Origin: Glycine soja
Taxonomy: Eukaryota > Streptophyta > Magnoliopsida > Fabales > Fabaceae
Direction of reading: 5' to 3'
DNA length: 64,000 bases
NCBI RefSeq assembly: GCF_004193775.1
Contig: NC_041009.1
Location: 44,013,534 to 44,077,533, forward strand
A program made the position numbers and the translations under genes. Shown one piece after another: positions 1-12,400 of this stretch (the stretch's first letter is position 1; each line of letters opens with the position of its first letter). A model generated the notes under the pieces. That model was given only the letters and a program-made list of their open reading frames with translations. It did no database searches and had not been told where the DNA came from.

Positions 1-386
1 TGTACTTAAAAGGATTTCCAACTACATAGAACCATAGAACATTAATTAGGATTAACTTACCCAGAACTTGAGAGATTTCAGCAACAGAGAAAGTATACAA
101 AGATTTTTTTTTCCATATGACAATGACAATTTATATTTTTGCCTATCACCAGTTTATAACAATATGAACCAAAGTTGGTTGACATTGAATATCTGGGGTA
201 GTCTTTGCTCCACAATCTGTCACTATAGTCAGTGTCACTTCTCAGTTCTCACTAGCCTTCAATAAAAATTCTTCTTTTCACACCATCGTCTACACTTGTC
301 AAGTTTTTGATTTTTGCATCTTTATATCTCTAGCCAACCCTTCTCTAATTCCACACGCTAATTCTAATCAGCAGGATCATTCCAAT
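1..386. other. 5' flank of the GDSL gene
   Basis: AT-rich upstream sequence with no supported gene. A TATA-like stretch (TTTATATC) near 321-328 lies about 60 bases before the first ATG of the GDSL gene and could be its core promoter; this is inference. A 65-codon open frame here (68-265) has no recognisable protein features. Confidence 0.4.
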
Positions 387-3300
387 ATGGGCAACAGAAT
401 TGTTATGGGAAATTCCCTTCTCTTTATCTCTTTCTTCATCTTCAGCTTTAGTTTCTTGGAGGCTCAAAAGGCTCCAGCAGTTTATGTGTTTGGAGACTCA
501 CTTGTTGATGTTGGCAACAACAATTACTTGAGTCTCTCCATTGAAAAGGCAATTCTTCCTCACTATGGCATTGATTTTCCAACTAAGAAACCCACTGGGA
601 GATTTAGCAATGGCAAGAATGCTGCAGATTTAATTGGTAAGTTGATTCAAAATTGGCTATATAATTGTTTTTCAAAACTTTCATACAATAAATTGTTCAC
701 TTTACTGTAGGTAAGTACCTTTAAATATGATAATCTTTTTAAGAGCATTCTTGGTCTTTTGCAATAATCTCATATTTAGCTTCTCTTCTTCTCTATTTCA
801 ATATTAAACTTTGAGAATATCATCACTTTTCTTTTTTAAAGCCAGCTTAAGTGAGATGTTTCTTCATTGAAATCTATCTAATCTCATTTATTTCTTAGTA
901 TTGTACGTCATTAAGTTGTATAGTTTCTGCATGTTTCTCCTCTACTACATGTTTAGTAAGTTACAAGTCTTATAATTAGGAATCTTTAATTGGCTACTTT
1001 TTTTTTTGGAATTAAATATCTGCCATGGACAAAAATTTGTGAGCAACACTTTAAGCCACATATTCCTTATTTTCTGCAATGTTTTCTCCTGTAAGAAAAT
1101 CATGGTTGGTGGGATGGCTCTCAAAAGGCATAAAAGGGTCATCAACATGGGAGTCATTAGTACATGTTTTCGTGTATTGACTTCAGAAAAGTTTATATAA
1201 TTTAAATATATATGCTTTATGGACACAAGCAAAAGGAAAAAAAAGAAGGCACTTTGTGTATAGAAAGGAGGGAAATAAAACATTGACATTCTTTCTCCTT
1301 GATTAGGAGACAAGAGGTTGGAGGCAAAGAAAACTTGTATTGTACATAAACAACCAAAAAAGTTAATGTGATTGTCTTATTGTTGTTTTTATTGAGGCTT
1401 GCATAATTGCATATTGATAATAGTGATACAAAATTACAAATTGTGTTTTACTAATATTTGCATCAAATGAATGGTTGGGTTGCAGCTGAAAAATTGGGCC
1501 TACCTACTTCTCCACCTTATCTCTCCCTAGTATCTAAGGTCCACAACAACAACAAGAACGTATCTTTCTTGGGTGGTGTTAATTTTGCCTCCGGAGGTGC
1601 TGGAATATTTAATGCCTCAGATAAAGGATTTGTAAGTAGAGTTCTAATTTTCTGTTTTCTTCCTCCAATTTTTGTTTTTACTGATCATGTCCTCATCGAC
1701 AAGAGATTATTGTATGGTCCGGACTATCACATGTCTATCTATGGTTTTAGTCATTTTATTGGCTTATTGTGATATGTAATTGGGTTTTTCAATTTACCAA
1801 AAATAGTCAATAAAACTTAATCACATGTCATGCGAAAATTGACTAGAACCATAAACATGAATGCAATGATCTTAGATTATATAATATTTTTTTCTCATTC
1901 ATTATTTAATTAGTTAGGTCAATATGAAATTCATCCAAACAATAAACAACATATCAAAGATTATGTTGCTAACTTTTCTTTCAACCTAAAAAGAAAGTAC
2001 ACGACCAAGAAAAAGAACATATGTTCCCAGAATGATAAGAAAATGACAAAATTAAGAAAATCTTCCCCCAGCTGAGCTATCCCTTCTGGATGACAATTCT
2101 TGCAGAGGCAATCAATACCTTTGCCAAAGCAAGTGGACTACTACTCACAAGTGCATGAACAACTGATACAACAAATAGGAGCATCTACTCTCGGGAAACA
2201 CCTCTCAAAGTCCATCTTCATTGTGGTGATTGGTGGCAATGATATCTTTGGTTACTTTGACTCAAAGGATCTTCAAAAGAAAAACACCCCTCAGCAGTAC
2301 GTGGATTCCATGGCTTCCACATTAAAAGTGCAACTACAGGTAAACAAAATGGTTGTAAATAGCAAGCAGCTACTTAGATTGTGTTTGATTGAGTGCTCTA
2401 ACATTGATTTCGAATAAAATTGATTTTGAACTAAAATGATTTATATTTGAATGTTTTTATTTAAAATCAAGTTAATAGTACTGTAATACTTAAATATTTT
2501 TTTATCTAACCCAAAATTACTTCAACTTACTTCAACTCAAAATTAATTTTGGACGCATAATCAAATTTTTACTGTGAAACCATTCCTAAAATCATGTTAA
2601 CTTGTGTTGTTTATATATTTTTTCCTTTTGGTTTGGCAAATTTTTGGCAGAGATTATACAACAATGGTGCAAAGAAATTTGAGATTGCTGGTGTTGGTGC
2701 AATTGGGTGCTGCCCTGCATACAGGGTCAAGAACAAAACAGAATGTGTTTCTGAAGCCAATGACTTGTCGGTTAAATATAATGAAGCTCTTCAATCCATG
2801 TTAAAGGAATGGCAATTGGAGAACAAAGACATAAGTTACTCTTACTTTGATACTTATGCTGCCATCCAAGACCTTGTTCACAATCCAGCTTCTTACGGTA
2901 TATATTAACACATTGTTCAACATCCCTTTACATTGTTAGCCTAGACATTGGGAGATAGGACACCATAACACAGACAACTTTTTTTAAAATACTTGATAAA
3001 AAATAGGTTTAATATGTTTGTTACTCCTTGTAAATATGATATATAAAAAATAAATTTATAGGAAAAAATTGCTAATTTTTTTCAGGAAATAAAACAAACT
3101 TTTGTCATATTTACCATAATTAAAAACATATTTAAACTTAAAAGTTACCACAACAATTTTAATGTTAAATTGTATATTTATAATCAGTTTACAAAACTTG
3201 TTATAAAAACTAATCCTTATTGTTGATTTCATGTTTCTGATAATTTCTAATTTTAGAGAATATATCAAGTTTAGAAAGTTGCTAAGATTGAAATGAGGAG

Positions 3301-3560
3301 AAAGAGAATTTTACAAGGAATCTATGTCCCTTTTTTCAGGATTTGCTAATGTGAAAGCTGCATGTTGTGGACTTGGTGAGTTGAATGCCCAAATTCCATG
3401 CCTGCCAATTTCGAGCATTTGTTCCAATAGAAAAGACCATATTTTCTGGGATGCATTCCATCCTACAGAGGCAGCTGCTCGCATCTTTGTGGATGAAATT
3501 TTTAATGGACCTTCAAAATACATATCTCCTATTAATATGGAACAGTTACTGGCCATCTGA
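387..3560 (+). CDS. GDSL esterase/lipase, secreted (SGNH hydrolase)
   Basis: Five exons: 387-636, 1486-1631, 2106-2339, 2651-2897 and 3340-3560, all with GT-AG introns. They join in frame to 365 residues, the usual length for plant GDSL lipases. A hydrophobic signal peptide covers about residues 1-26. All four SGNH blocks are visible: block [12 protein letters not shown] with nucleophile Ser38; block II around FASGGAGI with Gly120/121; block III GGND with Asn177; block V DAFH with Asp330 and His333. The family hydrolyses ester bonds of lipids, cutin-type or other acyl substrates in the apoplast; the substrate cannot be told from sequence. Two in-frame ATGs (387 and 405) could both serve; the first is used here. 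No broken residue or frame was found, so the gene looks functional. Confidence 0.93.
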
Positions 3561-5036
3561 ATTGGCAAATAAATTAGTCACTTAGTCCTTTGTAATGTGC
3601 TTTCCTTTTTTGTGGGGTTACTTGTTATCAAGCAACACACTGGAACCCAAAAATGAAAAGAAAAAAAAACATCTTATTAGATTAAACATTTGGATTAATC
3701 TAATTGTACGAAAGAGTGAGTTTATGAACTTTTAGCTCAAGTGATTTATTTTATATTTACTAAAAATGTCTTGACGTACGCTTTAAATTCTGCATCCTTG
3801 GTTCTTTTTTTATATACACTATATTATTTGCGTCTGATTTTGACAAAAATATACTTCTGATTTAACTGACTAAAAATATAATTAAGTCTAAATTTTAATA
3901 AGATCCAATAAAATAAGCAGTTCAAAGGTTTCAAAACAAACAGCAAATATGCCTTTTTTAAGACTGTTGACTAGTCACATGCAATCAAAAGGAGATTACA
4001 CATTATACAGAACTTTTATATTAAAAAAAAAACACTCATTTCTAGTATTCTATAACTGTAACAAAAGTTTGAAATATGCTAGTTTACATTAACACAAACA
4101 GAATGTGAAACTTTTCTTTAATATTACTTGAGTAGAATGTAAACTTCAAATAGCTAGCATATCCAGTGATTTTATAGGCAGTCACTTTATTGACAAACTC
4201 ATGCTTAAATATTTTCTTGTAAGCATCACAGGATTAGTGTTAGTTGTGAATGTGCCACTGAAGGTAAAAAGGAAAAAAGAAAACCTCTCTATCCCTATAG
4301 ATATTTGTGAAAATGTGTAGTTAAATTGGTGATAACAAGTATAGAATAATCCCCAACACTGTACCTTCACAAGATGTTCAAGTACTGAGACCAATTTGTG
4401 TTCATTTTAAATAGTAAAATTTTTATTACTAACTGTTTTGTAAAATTAAGTTCAACTTTAAGAATGTGAGTGGAAGCAGAGAAGGACTATAATCCCAAAA
4501 GATTGTAGCCAGGAGAAACCCAATCCAGTATCCAAAAACAAACTGTATAAATGATGACATTAGTGAGGCGTCTCAGTGTAAAATAATCAAGGAATATGAC
4601 AAATTATTCCAATAACATTTCAAAAAGAACAAATAAACTACATTATTAACACATACATGTTGCATAATGCATATTATTGAAGCCAGTTACATAATTTATC
4701 ATAAAATCAAGCTTATGAAACCCCTTACATAATTTAACATAAGTTCTTATATGCAAAAGTCAAGTTAGATAGATAGTATTTTTCTTTTAAAAAGAGAATT
4801 TATGTTAATATAACAAATTTTATAAGTAAATAAAAGAAAGAGATAGATTTCTATATAAAAAAAAGACATAGATAGATAATAGTAATTTTATTTTTTTAAT
4901 CTTGTGTAAAAAACATTTATACTAATAATATTATGGTATAAAAAATATTGCTTTTTTGAAAGAAATATAACATAACTAAATATTTTTTTTATAGAAACAT
5001 ATATAAATATATTATACTTAATAAAAAAAGGGAAAG
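3561..5036. other. intergenic, AT-rich
   Basis: This is the 3' flank of the GDSL gene followed by AT-rich DNA rich in A/T runs. No coding, RNA or clear transposon signal was seen. Confidence 0.6.
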
Positions 5037-5059
5037 GTGGCACGTGCCACGTACACGTG
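5037..5059. promoter_or_regulatory. twin G-box promoter element
   Basis: A perfect 14-bp palindrome (GTGGCACGTGCCAC, 5037-5050) centred on CACGTG is followed eight bases later by a second CACGTG (5054-5059). CACGTG is the G-box bound by plant bZIP and bHLH factors. The site lies just before a GC-richer, leader-like stretch (5070-5230) upstream of the RMP1/NEPRO-like gene, so it probably belongs to that promoter. Regulation is inferred, not shown. Confidence 0.6.
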
Positions 5060-6394
5060 AAAAAGAACCCTGGTCTTTCTGCCCCTCTCCAATCTTCCCC
5101 GCCACCGCCGAAAACTTTTCTTAATCAGTCTCACAGTGAAGTTGATCGGAGCCACATACATTCACGCACTGACGCTACTGTGTGAACGACGATTAAGGTT
5201 TTGGTCTCTTCTCTCTGCCAATAATCAGAAAGCACTCGCTTCCATTCAAACGAGTAATGTGTAATAATTTTCATGTCTATATATTCTCTCTGCCAATAAT
5301 CATTCTTTGATGGTTAATGATTAATTATTGTAATTGTGTGCTGTAAAAATAAGCGTTTGGTGTCCATGATGCCTAGTGTTGCTTAATGTTCTCTTGTAAG
5401 TTGTTTTTTTTTTATTATTATTAATCTCACACCATGCTCTGTGATATGAGCCTGTAAAATATTTTAAGTTGTTGCTGCTCGTTAAATTGCAGTTCTTTTG
5501 GTTCTGTGTAACTTGTAACTTGGTGTGAGTGATGGACTCTGTTATGCATTTACTGTTTTAAGTAAATTCACTTGAGTATGAATTTCATGTTTTCTTGTGT
5601 AGCTTGGTTTAAAACCAAGGCGGATAAGTGATTCATTCTGGATGGCAGGTCCAGCAACACCTTGCTAAATTAAACCCTGATTTTAATAGTTACCTATAAT
5701 TAGACTGTGTTCAATTTCTTTGCTTAGGAGTGAGGAGATAGAGTATTGGAGTTGTTGACTAGTTTAATTTGTGGTGCCCTGACATTTAAAAAGACTCTTT
5801 ATGTATCAAAATATTTCTCTAGATTACCTCCAATGTGGAAAACAAATCCATATGGATAAATAAAGAGAAATATATATTTGAATGGTTAAGATTAAAAGAT
5901 AAATGCACGTGACTTTCTTAATTGGTCATGTGACCACTAACTTTTAATTTTAACCATATACCATCCATGTATCATTGTATGACCTAGATTTATGGTTCTT
6001 ACATTCTTAAAATGAGAACTATTCTTACTATGTATGCTCCTTATAAACTATATATAGGTTGTTTGCATCACCTATGCATGAATCATGATTAATTTACTTT
6101 TGTTTAATTCTAGTAGCTATTGACCTATGCGTTGGTTATGCCTCATTTGCTTGTCTATTTCAATTATAGACATGACTGTTTTTTATGTGATTGCCTTGTA
6201 ATGTGCACTAATTATTAACACTGAATTAAGTGCTTTCTTGTTCATTCTTAATTTCTTTCTGTATGAATTAAAATGTGAATATTCATTCTCGTTTTTTTTC
6301 TTGTTAACTTGGTTGTTTGTGTCACTAATGCAAGAACCATGTTTATTTTGCATGACTTTAGATAGTAATTGTTGGATGAACTTGAAGGGATTCA

Positions 6395-9300
6395 ATGGAT
6401 ACAGAATTCAAAACAATTGAGGCAAGCATAATGTCTATGCTTGGCCAACTCCAATCTGAGGGTGGCATCCTACAAAGAATGGTATACAAGAATAAGAACC
6501 AGCACCGACGCGGTTCCTATTTCCAGCGTCTTTTGAAGGTTCCCCACTACACATTATACATTATAGTTTCTCTACAGTCGCTGTTCAATATGAGTTTTCT
6601 TAATGCTTGGCATTTTCACAGTTTCATGAAAGCTTTCTTTCTTTTTGTAATATACAAATTTTAAAAGTAATTGCATTTGTGTGGAAATTTGAATGGAAAT
6701 GTGTATTTACATTTAAGTTTTCATGATGCAATGTGTATTTATGTCCTTTTTGGATTTTGTGCTGTGCTGTATTGTAATTTGCAGGTAAGGAGGGATTTAA
6801 GGCTGCTGCAATTGGCAAACTTGGAGGAGCTTGTAACATCATGTTTGCTTGTTATCAAAGAAGATAGACCAAAACAGAAGCTTCATCTTTTAGAGAGGTA
6901 GGTTTAACTTATTTCTAACAAGTTTTTGGTTGATGTTTTTCCAATTCATGTACAAAGAATCAATTCAGATATAAAATTATTATAGCCAACAAGGTAACAT
7001 GATTGAATGCTTAGTGCTTACAATATGTAGTGTTTAAAGTGCTGATATAGTCAGTGATATTTCAATTATGACCTCTCCAACTCTAACCCCTGATTTTAGT
7101 AGCAGTATTCCTTAATGACTGAATTTTTATTTTATTTTACTTTTTTTTGGGACTGGGGAGGAGGGAGGAGGGGGGGATAGTATGCCTCAGGTGCGTATAG
7201 CACATTGACATGGGGATCCTTCTTTTTTTCAATATGCTCAATTCAATTTTGTTTGGCCTTTTCTTTTGTGTAGTATGTGCAAGGCAAAGAGAAAGGAATT
7301 GGAAAACTTTGAAATTCTAATTTTACATCTCATGAAAATGGGAAGTGACAATTTTTAATCTTCATGTCAAGAGAAGTGATACAGTAGACCATTATTCTGA
7401 CCTGCACATTGTGGACTTATGGTTAAAGAATTTGTATATATGGATGTGGCAACATTATTATTCCAAAATACGATTTCAATTTTGTGAGATGGCTTACTCT
7501 CTCTTTGCATAATTGAACATCTCAGTCATACTTCATTGTTTGAATTTATTTTTGGTTTTCAAAATATATTTGTGATGAAATTTCCCCTTTGGTATGTCTT
7601 TATGATAATATTGCAAGTCCTGTCTTGTTGATGATGATATTGTTCTACTTACTGTTTCATTACAGCTTAAAAAGGAGAAAATGTCATAATGAAAAGCATA
7701 ATTTTATGGAGCGTCTGTTAGGTGTTGCACACTTACTAGTAGAGGTGAAATTGCTGATAAATATTATTGTTGCTCTAACTCTCTTTCTTACTTTGTACAT
7801 TAAGATCAGTGTGTTCATGCTGTGGTAACTCACTTGCCGTCCTCTTTCCATTAATAGTATGACTATAACGAGTATTTCTCACTAAAATCAAATTGTTTAT
7901 GACTCTAATATGAATCATTTTCCCTATGCATCATTATAGATTTAACATTGGATTGCTTATTTTTATGGAACCCATTATCCTATCTCAATTTGTGTTCTGT
8001 TTCTCATGCAGATGGTTGAACCAATACTGAAGGCTGCATCATATCCTTCTGCTTCTGCTAATAGTCTAATTTGATTTGTGTTTTAATGGTTAGCTTATTT
8101 ATTTATCCTATATGCTCATAGTTTACTTAATTGGCCATACTCTGATCAAAATTTTAGACATATAAAATCTTTTTCTTTCGTTTCATACATGTGTACTGGT
8201 TGATTGGTACTTGGTGTTGCCAAATGATATAACATGCTCCATAATTTGCTTGTATTAATCTTTTTTCTTTGGCTTTGTTTTTTTTTCCCTGTGTAACTAC
8301 AATACCATTTGTAAAACATTAGGAGTTTGCTTGCATACACAAATTGTATATAATAATTTTATGTTGGAATTTTTTTTGTTGCCCATCTTTTGTTACTCAA
8401 TTATGTTGATAATTTGCCCTTTGCATGTCTGTTGGTTGCTATTGATCTTCATTGAAACATGGACTTCTTAGTTCACACTTGCCAACTTTGATGTCATCTT
8501 CTTCCCTTTCCTTTCTAAAGCCCTAGATTATGTTTATTTCAGTGTTCTACATTTTTGGAGGCTATTTTCAGATAATGATTGGTTATTGTTAATGTCATAT
8601 TTTGGTCTGTTATTTTATCCAGGGATCATTATTTTACTTTATACTTTGGAAAAGTAGAATACACAAAGAAATTTTTATCATTGTTACTGCTAGTAGTGTC
8701 AGACTGCGAGTGGCCGTAGTATTCTTCTTGACCATTTTATGAGTAGTCTGTTTAAATATGCTACATCAAAGTCCTTTCCTTGACTATTTAATAGTGAGGT
8801 ATCTGTATTGTTTGCTCAATCTTTTTTTATGGGATTTTCTGTGACAATTATGGCTTTGCTTGCACGTCTCCGAGTTCTGGTTCAACAAGTAAGTTTCTTG
8901 AGTTAATGTATTTAATCCAGGTTGTATCATTTTTAAGTTGGAATTTATTTAATGTGGAACACTGATGCTGGCGTTGTTTCTAAAATTTAAATTAGGTTGA
9001 AAGTAAACGTGATATTATTAGGATAGCACTAGATAGTATAACTCTGTGATCGTGAATTGATCTTCTAGCTCTATTGGTTTAGTTACTCAAACCTTCTTTC
9101 CCCCCCTTGTGCAGATATTACTTGATGTTGTTTCATTGTTCAACATGGTTTCTATACTCTCTATAAAGAAGCAATCAATAAAAACAACTCACAATGAAAC
9201 CGAGGTTTGTTTGTATGACAAAAATCTCTGTTGTATACATATTTATGCTTAGACATGGATATGAATCTAAAGTGATATTCTAATTTCTACATGCTAATAT

Positions 9301-10726
9301 ATTCTTTTTTTATATATATATACTATTGATGCAGGTTTTTAGAGATTTCTACCCTGTTAGTGATGATTTTGTTACATTAGAATGTGTTTGGAAATCAGAC
9401 AAGTTTATATTACTCGAGAGGAAGCATAAAAGGGTGAATGAAAGTCAAGCTGTGGACTCTGGTGGAATTGTTTTTGTCCAAACATCAAATGTTAATTATA
9501 ATTGTATCGTGTCTTTTCTTGGGGGTAAGAATGGTGTGCTTGTTTCTGCTGTTCCATATTTTCCAAGTCTTATTAGTTTTAATATTTAATTTTGTGATGG
9601 GTATTTCAGTTTATGACAATTTAACTGTTTTATAACAAATGTACTGCTAACGATTTTGTCTTTTTCATATTACTATATGTTCGGACTCAACAATTTTATA
9701 TATGAAAGTACCAAACTCAATCACTTGTTAAGTTTACTTGGGAGCCAATAACCTGTTCTTTTAGTTGTTATTGTGATCTCTGGATCTCAAACATGCAAAT
9801 GCTGTTAAATGCGACATAAAACTAATTAGTTTGATTGAATTGATCTTGTCATCCAAGAACACTGGAAGAAATTAGTATAAGGGATTTCATTGTGATTTTT
9901 TTTAATCTCATTGTGAATAATATCCTTGAGAATTTGTTTTCTAACGGAGTCCAATGTCATTGTGTGACCCATGAGACTGATCTCATCTAATGGGACAAGA
10001 CTATTATTGTTTGTTGTTGTTAATTTGATCTTGTCAATTTTGTTTGTTTTACTTTGGTTTCCTGCGGCCTCTTTGCATATGCAAGGTTAAGGCTGCGTAC
10101 AACATCCCTCCCCCATACCTTCGCATAGCGAAGAGCCTCTGGGCAATGGGGTACGAAGTTTTTTTATACTTTGGTTTCCTGAGTTCTTTTGATTAGGATT
10201 AAAAATTGGCGTATCAACATTTGACAGTTTTTGCAAGTGATTAGTGATTTGTATTCATGAAGCTGAATAGAAACCACATAAATAAACTGCTTCTTTTCAG
10301 GATCTGGCCTTGTTGCTTTGCAAAATATAAAAGAAATACTTTTCTCTCACCTTTACTTGTGACATCACCATTTTATATCCAAAGTTAAATTGTAATTTGT
10401 TGTTGTCGTTAGTTTTAACAAGTCTTGGTAAATTGTCTCTTGCAGATGATCGGTTAGTCCCAAAGAGAGTAGCAGATGTTGCTGCCAAAAAAGATCCCTG
10501 TCATATCAATGATAAGAGTACTGATTTGTTGATTGGCTCATCACCAAATGATGATAAGGAGACTATATATAATGATGAAGGAGAAAATCAAGGCATCACG
10601 AAAGCCTCCATCAACAAATCTTTACCAGAGGTTGGTTTGCATGCATTATCGCCGTCTACTACCAATGATAAACTTCATTCTTGTCGAAGAAGGTGGCATT
10701 TGTCTCAATCAAGAATCTTACACTAA
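6395..10726 (+). CDS. RNase MRP subunit RMP1 / NEPRO-like nucleolar protein
   Basis: Eight exons: 6395-6538, 6785-6897, 7666-7744, 8012-8040, 8795-8888, 9115-9204, 9335-9524 and 10446-10726. They join in frame to 339 residues. Residues 31-39 read YKNKNQHRR, followed by an aromatic/Leu-rich stretch and VRRDLRLLQ. This NKNQHR signature marks yeast RNase MRP subunit Rmp1 and the animal NEPRO N-terminal domain (DUF4477). The family acts in the nucleolus in rRNA precursor processing. Residues 120-190 are hydrophobic and helical, and the C-terminal 90 residues are polar and low in conserved features. A leader intron is likely, because GC-richer leader-like sequence lies about 1.2 kb before the ATG. 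Intron 4 (8041-8794) is U12-type. The family assignment rests on motif recall; a domain search would settle it. Confidence 0.8.
8041..8794 (+). other. U12-type (minor spliceosome) intron, AT-AG
   Basis: The intron starts with ATATCCTT, the exact U12-type 5' splice-site consensus. It contains TTCCTTGAC (8776-8784), an exact match to the U12 branch site TTCCTTRAY. The AG at 8793-8794 lies 11 bases after the branch A, the usual U12 spacing. Joining 8040 to 8795 keeps the reading frame (phase 2, giving Ser-Glu-Val-Ser), while reading through reaches a stop. No convincing GT donor exists nearby. Confidence 0.88.
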
Positions 10727-11039
10727 CGTGACACAAATCTTAAATTGAAGTAACCAAACAAAGGATGACATGGGGGATTCACTTGCTAGTTTATTTACTG
10801 ATGTAAATGCAAAGGGTAATTTCAAACATGACTAGCTATTGTAGTTAAACTTTTGGTGGTAACTTTATCCAAGGCTAGGAAATCTTGATTTAATAATGGT
10901 AATAACTAATAAAATTCTCTAGGGCTCTTATTGAGGATGTGATCATGAAAAGTATTAAATGATTTTATTTTTTTTTATAGATTCTTAATGTCTCAAAGGT
11001 CGTGTGTGTTTTATTGTTTTGGTTTCTTAGCTTCTTAGC
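10727..11039. other. intergenic spacer between gene and inverted copy
   Basis: 3' flank of the RMP1/NEPRO-like gene. AT-rich, with nothing else recognised. Confidence 0.5.
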
Positions 11040-11665
11040 AAGTCTCTTGAGGCATACTACTCCCCACGATAACACACTACATATTGTAAATATCCAACTA
11101 AGTAGTTAGTTATCTTAATTTAATATTTGAATTAATTATCTGAACATGAATTGGGAAAACATCAACCAAAAAGATATAACTATCCCTATAAAAGATGTAC
11201 CTTTTAATTTGATCTATATTCTTTGATAAAAAGCAAAACAAGTTACAAACTCATTTAAGTTTTTGCCAATTGCAGAAGACTTAAATTTCTCCTCGCCTAC
11301 AAATTACAATATAACAAAGTTCAAGGAGGACATAAATACACAATCCATACATGGAAACTCAAATGTAAATACACATTTTTCATCTAACTTTCCACACAAA
11401 TGCAATTACTTTTAAAATTTGTATATTACAAAGAAGAAAAAAAAGCTTTCTTGAAAGTGTCAAAAATTAAGCAAAACGCTGACTATTGGAAATTATAATG
11501 TATTACATGTAGTGGTGAGCCTTCAAAACGAAAGACTCTGGAAATAGGAATTAAGCCGAAGTTAGTCTTTATTCTTGTAAATCATTTTTTCCATGACGCC
11601 ACACTCTGGACACATGATTCAAAAGACGTTATTGTTGCCTTAATTGTTTCGAACTCAGTACCAAT
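11040..11665 (-). pseudogene. inverted partial copy of the RMP1/NEPRO-like gene
   Basis: Read on the minus strand, this stretch aligns with 6395 to about 7190 of the gene 4 kb away: exon 1, intron 1, exon 2 and the start of intron 2. Recognisable anchors are GAGTTCGAAACAATTAAGGC against GAATTCAAAACAATTGAGGC at the start, CCTATTTCCAG before the exon 1 end, and the shared intron run TTTTAAAAGTAATTGCATTT (minus-strand equivalent near 11400-11420). Exon frames are broken by many indels and the NKNQHR codons are changed, so it cannot make the protein. Homology fades near 11040 and 11665. Confidence 0.85.
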
Positions 11666-11689
11666 CAGGTCAGCCATGGAAACGGGGTG

Positions 11690-11902
11690 AGTCCTAGGCA
11701 GGGTTTCCCAATCCCCATCCCTGCAAAAGGCAGGATGGGTTCTGCTTTGGGTTCATAAAAGGCAGGGGTCAAAAAATGGAATCCAACTTTATTCTCATCG
11801 GGTTTGGAGGAATCCAAGGTGAATTCATCTCACATTTTTTTAAAATATTTGTTCAAATATTTTAAATAAATCATACATTAAATTATCAATTACATTTTAA
11901 TT

Positions 11903-11963
<61 letters not shown>

Positions 11964-12365
11964 AATAAATAATAAATAACGCAAACATATTTAAAAAATA
12001 AATTATATTTAGTTAAATGTATAGTTTTTAATTTTGTTATAATTTTGCTATAATTACAATATTATTTATTTAATTATTAAAATAATTGTTCTATATTTTT
12101 TATAATTATAAAAAATAAAACATGAAATAATGATATGATTAATAATTACATATAACACGTATAATAATAGAATTATATATAAATATATAACTATATTATT
12201 AATAATTCTAAAAATATATGTAAAGGGGCAAGTACAAGGGAGCACAGGGAGTGGCATACCTGCCCCAACCCCCGCTATTCCAAGTCGGGAAAAATCCCAA
12301 CCTCGGTTAAAGTGGGTTTTTCCCCTCAAAGTTGAGACAGAGTTAGACAGGTGTTTATGGGTCAA
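11690..12365. repeat. unclassified repeat with GC-rich ends and AT-rich core
   Basis: Two G/C-rich, low-complexity blocks (11690-11830 and 12230-12365) flank a very AT-rich core with a (TA)n run. Such G-run/C-run blocks occur in decayed plant repeats, but I see no terminal inverted repeat or target duplication that would define a class. Confidence 0.35.
11905..11959. repeat. (TA)n microsatellite, about 55 bp
   Basis: An uninterrupted AT dinucleotide run inside the AT-rich core of the surrounding repeat. Confidence 0.95.
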
Positions 12366-12400
12366 TTTTTATTTTGATTCCTTTGAGTCCTTCCAAATTT

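Noticed and set aside
945..1313. 122-codon minus-strand frame inside GDSL intron 1
   Set aside because: Low-complexity, AT-driven composition, no domain, and it sits inside an intron of a well-supported gene.
6238..6420. 60-codon frame ending just after the RMP1/NEPRO-like start codon
   Set aside because: AT-rich chance frame in the presumed leader intron, with no homology visible.
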